This document shows, piece after piece, positions 56,750 through 64,000 of a stretch of DNA of 64,000 nt. Under the pieces are notes generated by a model. That model saw nothing but the letters and a program-made list of their open reading frames with translations. It had not been told where the DNA came from and searched no databases. The DNA is taken from contig NC_090250.1 of NCBI RefSeq assembly GCF_037325665.1, positions 17,528,349-17,592,348 on the forward strand, read 5' to 3'. How positions within the stretch are numbered: the stretch's first letter is position 1; each line of letters begins with the position of its first letter. This DNA comes from Littorina saxatilis (lineage: Eukaryota; Mollusca; Gastropoda; Littorinimorpha; Littorinidae). The position numbers were made by a program, and so were the translations under genes.

Positions 56750-57000
56750 GTTGGTGTGGTGGTGATGGTGGATGATGGGGGTGCTGGGGATGGTGGTTGG
56801 GTTGGTGTTGATGATGTAGGGCCAGTGGGAGTGGTAGTTGTGGAGTCGGCGGTGGTGGTGGGAATGGGGGTGGTGGTGGTGGGGGGGTCGGATCTGGGGA
56901 TTGAAAGGGGGGGGGGGGGGGGCAAGTTTACTTTTTTTTTAGAAGAGCCAAGCCACAACTAAAAGTTTCTCTCTTCGGGGGGGGGGGGGGGGGGGGGAGG
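56750..57000 (+). repeat. GGTGGT-rich tract and two poly(G) runs
   Basis: GGT/GGA-rich sequence ends in G runs near 56907-56922 and 56979-56997. Confidence 0.9.
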
Positions 57001-57049
57001 CGGAGGCGGATTGGAGGGCTGGCATAAAATTGTTTGAAAAAAAAAACCA

Positions 57050-57050
57050 C

Positions 57051-57102
<52 letters not shown>

Positions 57103-57223
57103 GTGGAATTCCACTAGATGGGTGCCGGATGCTTTCTCTCTCTCTCTCTCTCTCTCCCAGTCTCTCTCTCTCTACTTCACACACACACATACACACACAC
57201 ACACACACATACACACAGGCACC

Positions 57224-57254
<31 letters not shown>

Positions 57255-57262
57255 ACACACAA

Positions 57263-57324
<62 letters not shown>

Positions 57325-57350
57325 TGGAATTCCACTAGATGGGTGCCGGG
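57050..57350 (+). repeat. (CA)n/(CT)n compound flanked by a 29-bp direct repeat
   Basis: AATGTGGAATTCCACTAGAT plus GGGTGCCGG occurs at 57100-57128 and 57321-57349, on the far side of CT and CA runs. It looks like a duplication of microsatellite plus flank. Confidence 0.85.
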
Positions 57351-58250
57351 TGGTCTCGACTCCATTTGGGTCAGCACTTGTTGTTTTCACCTTATGTCAA
57401 TGTACATTTCATGAACATGTAAAATAGGAATAAAACATTGTTTAAACCAACAACAACAAAAAAATAATAATAATGGTCGAAGTTAGCGGATCATGAAAAA
57501 TGCGAGCTTCAATATCACCAACTTTGAAAATGGCAATTTCCATGCTGGTCAACTTGAGCCGAATATACTACATGTATAGCAAACGACAGATCCTGCAGCA
57601 GACGACAGATCTCAGAGATCTGTAGCAGACGACTGATGAGACAGCCTTGTTCTATTGAACCATATTTAGCAATCAATGCTCTAAAAGCGATAACAAATGT
57701 ACAAAACTATAAGCATACTGTTTTAGTGTAAGTTTTATTTTGTCGCTCAAGATTTTGAATCAGGATGTTCTCGGGATTTATCTAAGCGGTTGCCCATGAA
57801 GCGTACCTCATTACGACAACTTTACTATTGTGCGCCTTGAATCACTACTGTGTGTCTCTGTCGCTCTCTCTCTCTGTCTCTCTCTCAGTCTCACCGCGTC
57901 GGACAACTCACAATCTTCACTCAGCTCTATTCACCCAAACCGATTATGTACAATCTTTGTTGTTTTCTTTATTTCTTCAATGATAATGTTTGTAGATCGT
58001 TAGCCAAACGTCAGTTCGACTTTTATACCGCAGAATATCTCAATCGTTTTGCTGAAAAAAAATAGTCCCCGAGTTAACGATAAATATGCAGATGACCTCT
58101 AAATTATTCAAATGTACTCTGAAATCAAAGACAATGACCAATGACAGGTGAGATCGAGACTCGGTTGTGATGGATAATTCATATGGTTGTGATGGATTAT
58201 CCAGAATAATCCCCTCTACTGCTAACAGAGACAAAGAGGCAGGTCATGGG
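57350..58250. other. No gene seen
   Basis: AT-rich. Contains a 40-bp relic of the hairpin MITE at about 57470-57512 and a short TCTC run near 57865. Confidence 0.5.
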
Positions 58251-58256
58251 ATAAGT

Positions 58257-58405
58257 AGAGGTTACACGCCGAGCTCTCAGTGATTATCAAAAATAATGGT
58301 CGAAGTTAGCGGATCATGAAAAATGCGAGCTTTAGCGAGCTTTTTCATGACCGCGAACTGAGACCATTATTTTTTATAATCACTGAGACGAGGTGTGTAA
58401 CCTCT
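58257..58405. mobile_element. 149-bp hairpin MITE
   Basis: Almost the whole length is one inverted repeat: AGAGGTTACACGCCGAG at the left, inverted at the right, with GATTATCAAAAATAATGGTC in both arms. Partial relatives at 50388-50440, 54757-54802 and 57470-57512. Confidence 0.8.
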
Positions 58406-60930
58406 TTATTCCTCCTTTCTTCAGTTATTCAAAGAAAAGAGGAGTTTTTTTGCGAAAGTTTGATCGAATCCTATTCACTCAACCAGTCAACCTGCACAGG
58501 CGATCGATTAATGCGCGGTTGTATAGTTCCGTGCAAATCATTCCATTCTGTTAACACTTCTTGTCAGTTTTCCTATTTTGGACTAAAATCAAGTACACAG
58601 ATATGCTGTTATTCTGCTGTGGCGGCAAAGGCAGATATTGTGTGTTCTGTATATGTTTTGGTATCGCTTAGGATAATGTTCTTTCGTCAAATGGGACTAG
58701 CAGACGAACTTTTGCACCCGTGTTCCAACGTTAAAAACTGTATTAAGTTCAGTTTTCTGGGGAAAATAGTGTATGAAACCGCTTTATGTTGTTTAAATTG
58801 ATGAGATGTGTGCATTTGGTTGCGTGTGATCTGTTTATAAAATGAAATATTGTTGAAAACTGACCGTCGGATTGCAGTCTGTTGTCGAAGAAACTGAGTG
58901 AAGAGAAATTTGAAAGGGGAAATACTCTTGTCGCTAGACAAAGTATGAGAGTTACTTGCCTTGGAAATTTGCTTGTGATGAACGTTCGTGCACAGCAGAC
59001 CTAGATTCAGAAAACAACCAAACTCATGGATTTTATATGGAGATTCATGTGTTCAAGCCTGTAGTTGTTAATTTAAATGCGGTATGTTTGTATTGTTTGC
59101 TCCAGAGATGTATACTTCGTACATTAGAGCGTTCGGAACTTTTCAGTCGCAAAAGTAGTACCGACGCAGAACAGCTTCTCAACCCATTGCGCTATCGAGG
59201 ATTCAGGCTGTTGCTGGGTCGTTATTTGTTTGGTTGCTGGGTGTTTATCGAAAAGTAACTAGCTCTACAAGTTTACAGAGGTAAAGAAGCAGAGGGGGGA
59301 ATAATTATTTCTATCGTCGGTTTGTATGTTCTATTCACGTTCATGTTAATGTGTGCGTGCGCGCGTGCGTGCGTGCGTGCGAATGTAAAGGCATAGACAG
59401 TTTGAATAAAATAAAACGGGTATGAATAAATGACAATGCGTGGAAATATTCTGTGCACGCAGTTAACCGGTTGTTACCTCCCTTGAGTCTTATGCAGATC
59501 GGGTATGTGAGCCACCGGGCATACACAAACAGACCTGAAATTAGCAGAAACGAATCTGAGACGTAAAAATAGTCCAGCTGGGGTTGAAACCCTTTGGACC
59601 AGCAAGATCAAACCCATGAACACACACACAAACTCACACGCAAGCACGCACACACTCTCTCCTTCTCTCGTTCTCTCCCTCTCTCTTCCTTCATCCTTCA
59701 CAACCGATCGAAAAACTCAAAATGAACAACATGATTACAAAGTATGACTTTCTTTTATTTGATATTTGCATAGGTCCGTCAGCCCACGAGGCTGCAGACA
59801 AAACATTGTTTGAATAGTATTATTATGATCCTTTCACGATTCTTGCCGCTGGAGGGTCACCAAGTCAAAACCACAACAAAACAAATATTTAAAAAATGGA
59901 AAAGCAAAACTTTTCTGTTTCTCACAGTGTTGCCAAGAATGCATCAGAATCCAGCATCTTCACAGTTATAAGGACCATGCAACAAGAAAAAAGAAAGTAA
60001 CACAAAAGTCAAGCAATCAAGCGAAACTATATAACAGAAAAGGCTTCAGGGGTTTGGCATTGCACTTGTTCAGAACGAAAAGAGGCTGACTAATAAACAG
60101 ATATTTGTCGATAATTACGGAAATTCAACCTCTCCCCTATTGGACATTCTGGCCTATTGAACCTAATTATTATCCTTCCTTTATAATCTTTTTTATGTTT
60201 TTTTTTCTTCTCAAAAGGTTTTAAATGCAACCCCACGTTTAAAAATCACACTTTTGTTGTTGTTGAAGTTTTAAAAACTCTGTTTTGTTGGTTTGAAAAT
60301 AACCTCTTCAACAAGTGATAATATTCAGCATGCAAGGGGATTAAAAATGCGCCCTTGACGCAATTTCAATACGTGTCCGGGGCAATGAAGTAGGCTGGAT
60401 CTGATGTATCCATGGCAGCACAAACAAACTTCTCGAGCAGAAATTGTATAAAAATAATGTGTATAATATGTCGAAATGGAAACAAAATAACACAATACAT
60501 TCAACAACCTTCGTACAAAAAAATACAACTTTTCACTTCAAGGAAGGAAACGAAAAGTAACTTGCACAGTTCGGAATAGCTATGTACAGACACTTGGCAG
60601 TATTTTTCTTTCACCTTTTAAAATCTGAAGGGGAAGGGTAAAGGGGGAGTTGTGGGAAAGCGGAGGGGGTGGGGTGGGGTAGGGGAGGGGGGGGGGGGGG
60701 GGTGTTGCACACACACACATTCAGATGTGTACAGGGGACTGTAAATATATACACAACTTAACAAACAAACAAATAAACAAACAAACAAACAACAAAAAGA
60801 AACCAAAATAACTCAATTTAATTGACAATCAAAGGTGCTTAATTGCAATTAAAATGCAATTATTAACGTCACTTACATTAAATAAACATACAGTTTTTAC
60901 TGTACATAGCCGCAATACAGGTATGCAAGG
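58406..60930. other. No gene seen; possible minus-strand 3' UTR
   Basis: Minus-strand AATAAA at 59754-59759 could end a transcript coming from the right, but no coding exon was found before the window edge. A poly(G) run lies near 60690. Confidence 0.3.
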
Positions 60931-60933
60931 CCT

Positions 60934-61232
60934 AAAATAAAAAATAGGTGTGGTTACGGTAACCCGACCTACCCTATTTTTAGGGGCCAACCCTATAACT
61001 TTTTATTACATTTGTCAAAAAAAAAAAAAAAAAAAAAACGCGAGTGCAGAAAACGCAATGAAAGCGAAAGTGCTCGAGTCGCACACTTATTTCCCTGTCA
61101 AGTAGGTTTAATTTGCACACATTAGAAAAAAAAGTTAAAAAAATAAAAAGTGATTGCCTACCTTCCTACCCTATTTTTTTGTTGGCTATGTTACCTTAAC
61201 CACACCTATTTTTTGTGTGTGCCTAACAATGT
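60934..61232. mobile_element. MITE with AATAGGTGTGGTTACGG ends, copy 2
   Basis: Inverted relative to 52990-53282. GCCTAA lies at both outer edges and may be the target duplication. Confidence 0.8.
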
Positions 61233-62425
61233 TATTTTTCAGGCGAAGGTATACAGCGACTTAAATACTGTTAGTATAAAATTAATGTACACAAAGTATT
61301 TGCACAATCGAGTATTAGACATTTGAACCAGTCTTGAGTTGAAAACTTGAAGTAAGATGGTATTACATGTTAAGTATCTTGCATATTATGTTGTTTTTGC
61401 ATATTAAGTTTGAAGAAAATGATTCAGAAAAATATAATGTCATAATTGTTTTGTTCTCTGCAAAAATAACAGAACTAGTTGAAATACGAAATCATAAAAA
61501 TTGAAAAGTTTTCCTTGATAACTGCACTCGAAACTTTGTTTCTTTCTGAACTCCATGTACCTAATTAAATACTTTCTTTTGTTCTTTTGTACTATTTTTC
61601 AAAAAAGTTAAACTTGGTCAGATATATATTGACTCTGTAGTACAACTGTCCACAGCCGTATTGGAAATGGTGCTGTGTTAGGGTGTTTGGAGTGAAGGTT
61701 GGGGGGAGTAAGTCGTCTTTCTACCAGTAACAATATTGTAAATATTTACACAAAACTGAATCGAGTCTTTTTCTCATTAAAAAACAGACCAAAAACTGCG
61801 AAAGAAACACACCAATCAAATTCTAGTGCCTAACAATGTTATGCTGTTTTTAACCCGCATTTCCAGTGAACACATCACGACTAGAAAGTTGCATTGAAAT
61901 CTTTGTTCTCGTAGAACAAAAATGTTAATCTATTTGCGATCATGATAAACGCTCAAAAAGCAGAGCACAGCCGTACCAGATCACCCGAACATCATTATCA
62001 AAACTACTTTTGAGGTAATTTAAACAAAAGAGAAAACTTGCCATTCGAGTAAACCCAAAATGTGTACTTCAGAACACGTGATCTAACATTGAGGTAGTGT
62101 GCTAGACTCTAAATGCAAAAGCAGCAAATTTAAATTTAACGTCGCGACCGGTTAGACCATCTTGTACAGACCATCTTGTATAGACCACCAACCGTCCAGC
62201 CTTTTACATGGGATAAACGCATCCTTCTAAAAGGTCTTCTTGGACACATAAGTTTACCAAACAAAATCCACAGCTTGCGTGCTTTCTGTGTAGAGTTGTA
62301 ATTGTTTGCTGAGTTGGTTCGTAACCTACAACACCGACCAGTTGCAAAATTACCTGAGCAACAGAATACCTGTACTGCACAGATAATAGAAAAGCTGTTA
62401 GTTTTTGCGTAAAAGCCTAAGTGGA
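61233..62425. other. AT-rich spacer, no gene seen
   Basis: No framed exon, RNA or repeat family recognised. Confidence 0.5.
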
Positions 62426-62429
62426 AGGA

Positions 62430-62945
62430 TGCTCCTATCCCATGTAAAAGCCTGGATCCTCCTATCCCATGTAAAAGCCTGAATCCTCCTATCCCATGTA
62501 AAAGCCTGAATCCTCCTATGCCATGTAAAAGCCTGAATCCTCCTATCCCATGTAAAAGCCTGGATCCTTCTATCCCATGTAAAAGCCTGAATCCTCCTAT
62601 CCCACGTAAAAGCCTGAATCCTATCCTATGTAAAAGCCTGAATCCTCCTATCCTATGTAAAAGCCTGAATCCTTCTATCCCATGCAATAGCCTGAATCCT
62701 CCTATCACATGTAAAAGCCTGAATCCTCCTATCCCGTGTAAAAGCCTGAATCCTATCCTATGTAAAAGCCTGAATCCTTCTATCCCATCAGTGTAAAAGT
62801 CTGAATCCTATCTCATGTAAAAGCCTGAATCCTCCTATCCCATGTAAAAGCCTGAATCCTATCCTATGTAAAAGCCTGAACTCTTCTATCCAATGTAAAA
62901 TCCAGAATCCTCTTATCCCATGTAAAAGCCTCACGGTTCTGTAAT
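62430..62945 (+). repeat. 24-bp minisatellite
   Basis: About 22 units of CCTATCCCATGTAAAAGCCT-GAAT, with a shorter 19-bp variant lacking part of the unit. Because 24 is divisible by three both strands stay open over long stretches. This is not evidence of a gene. Confidence 0.95.
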
Positions 62946-63183
62946 GGCGAATGCGATCTTTTACACTAAAAAGAAGGTAACCTGAAAACGACGTTCAGTG
63001 CAAAGAATTAGAGAGGGAAAGATGGGGGGGGGGGGGGGGGGGGTGTGGGTTGGTGGCAGCTTCAAACTCCTTAAACTAAATTTCAAAAAGGAACTTTCAT
63101 ACATTGCACATTGCACACCAAATACTTTGATCGCCACCTGTGCGTTGATAAAATGGACGTAACTAAAATCTCAAAGAATATAC

Positions 63184-63434
63184 GTGACCCTCCACCACGG
63201 AATGAGTCGCATGTCACCTTTGCATGATTTTCATATTTGTACATTTTTCTAAAGAGTTTTTTATGCTCTATCCAGTGGTGAAACCCGTTTTAGAAAAGAG
63301 CGAAAACTGTTTGAGTTATAAGCCTGTGACTAAGGTGACCCTCACACTGATACCAGACACTCCCCGGACTTATATTAAGCCTAGCGCAGAACCGCGCGAG
63401 GTGACATGCGACTCATTTCGTGGTGGAGGGTCAC
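63184..63434. mobile_element. MITE with 36-bp inverted ends
   Basis: GTGACCCTCCACCACG...TGCATGTCACCT-type end repeated inverted at the right with one mismatch. ATAC lies at both flanks. 251 bp, no coding frame. Confidence 0.85.
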
Positions 63435-64000
63435 ATACTATATAGTAATTGTTAAGCACTCTTAACATTATTTCTTAGTTTTTTTTGCCCATTCAAGTTC
63501 GTACTCCTGGGTTTTATATATATATATATATAAGAAAGTAACGATGGTTAAATGTTTGCATAGATTAAGGCCAGCAGTAACTCAATTCGTGGGTTAAAAC
63601 ATTTTTTGCACACTATATCTTCAGTCAAATATACAAACTTAAAACCCATACTATTCGACGTGAGAAAGTTACACTACTCTGCACTGCATACATCAATTTA
63701 AAGTGTGAATTAACATTCCAAGAACAGTGAGCACCTTTCGATAAACATAGAGTCAGAATGCAAAAAAAAAAAACAAAAAAAAAATTAACAATGCATTCTC
63801 TGTAGCGTAATATAAACAAAATATATGTGTGATTCGTACAATTCACAGAAATGTATACATTTTAAAATTGACATAAGCGTATGCTTTTCAGTAACATGAG
63901 AGGAAACATTATGACCATTACACATTTTGAGCAAAAAGAACGCTTCATCTTTTTTGTGGTGAAGCTTCCGCAGTGTGAGCATTTTAACTAACTAGTCGCT
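63435..64000. other. No gene seen
   Basis: AT-rich with short (TA)n and A-rich tracts. Confidence 0.5.

Noticed and set aside
58316-58801. 161-codon plus-strand frame
   Set aside because: Starts inside the hairpin MITE and shows no recognisable motif or splice context.
62136-62796. Frames with GGFRLLHGI or PPIPCKSLN repeats
   Set aside because: 24-bp minisatellite stays open by its length; no start context, splice sites or family.

Overview
The window looks like a piece of an animal nuclear genome, most likely a gastropod or other lophotrochozoan. Genes are split into short exons with GT-AG introns. Simple repeats, minisatellites, tRNA-derived SINEs, LINEs and short inverted-repeat DNA elements are very dense. 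There are no bacterial features. The species assignment is inference; the exon structures and repeats are read directly from the sequence.

Layout, left to right. (1) 1-1430 holds the 5' part of a Ty3/gypsy LTR element on the minus strand, treated as a fossil. (2) 3116-15313 holds six plus-strand exons of a gene I recognise as a TEX26 (testis-expressed 26) homologue. The reading frame is continuous across all five introns, there is a stop at 15313 and a poly(A) signal shortly after; the first exon was not found. Its introns carry two copies of a ~0.94-kb inverted-repeat element, two SINEs, long microsatellites and a ~60-bp minisatellite. (3) 18.7-52.5 kb is a segmental tandem duplication of about 17 kb per unit. 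Each unit carries a complete six-exon phospholipid scramblase (PLSCR) gene on the minus strand. Copy A runs 31464 (or 34384) to 20875; copy B runs 52212 to 36352. Exons 2-6 have identical lengths and phases in the two copies, while the introns differ by many mobile insertions with clean paralogous empty sites. (4) Between copy A exon 1 and a second copy-A first exon lie a decayed LINE tail, a long AG repeat and one orphan exon resembling a GH31 glycosidase (MYORG-like). (5) 52.5-64 kb has no recognisable host gene. It holds inverted-repeat elements, a LINE 3' fragment, CA/TG and poly(G) tracts, and a 24-bp minisatellite.

How the parts relate. The TEX26-like protein is probably a cilium/sperm-associated structural protein of unknown biochemical role. 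The two PLSCR paralogues encode predicted Ca2+-responsive, palmitoylated, single-pass membrane proteins. Their three homologous first exons share a conserved upstream block with a perfect TGACGTCA site, so cAMP/CREB-type control is plausible. The most unusual feature is how mobile and tandem repeats touch functional splice signals: a Tc1 element 15 nt from a splice donor, donors merging into TG repeats, and an exon-2 splice acceptor copied many times inside an intronic minisatellite.
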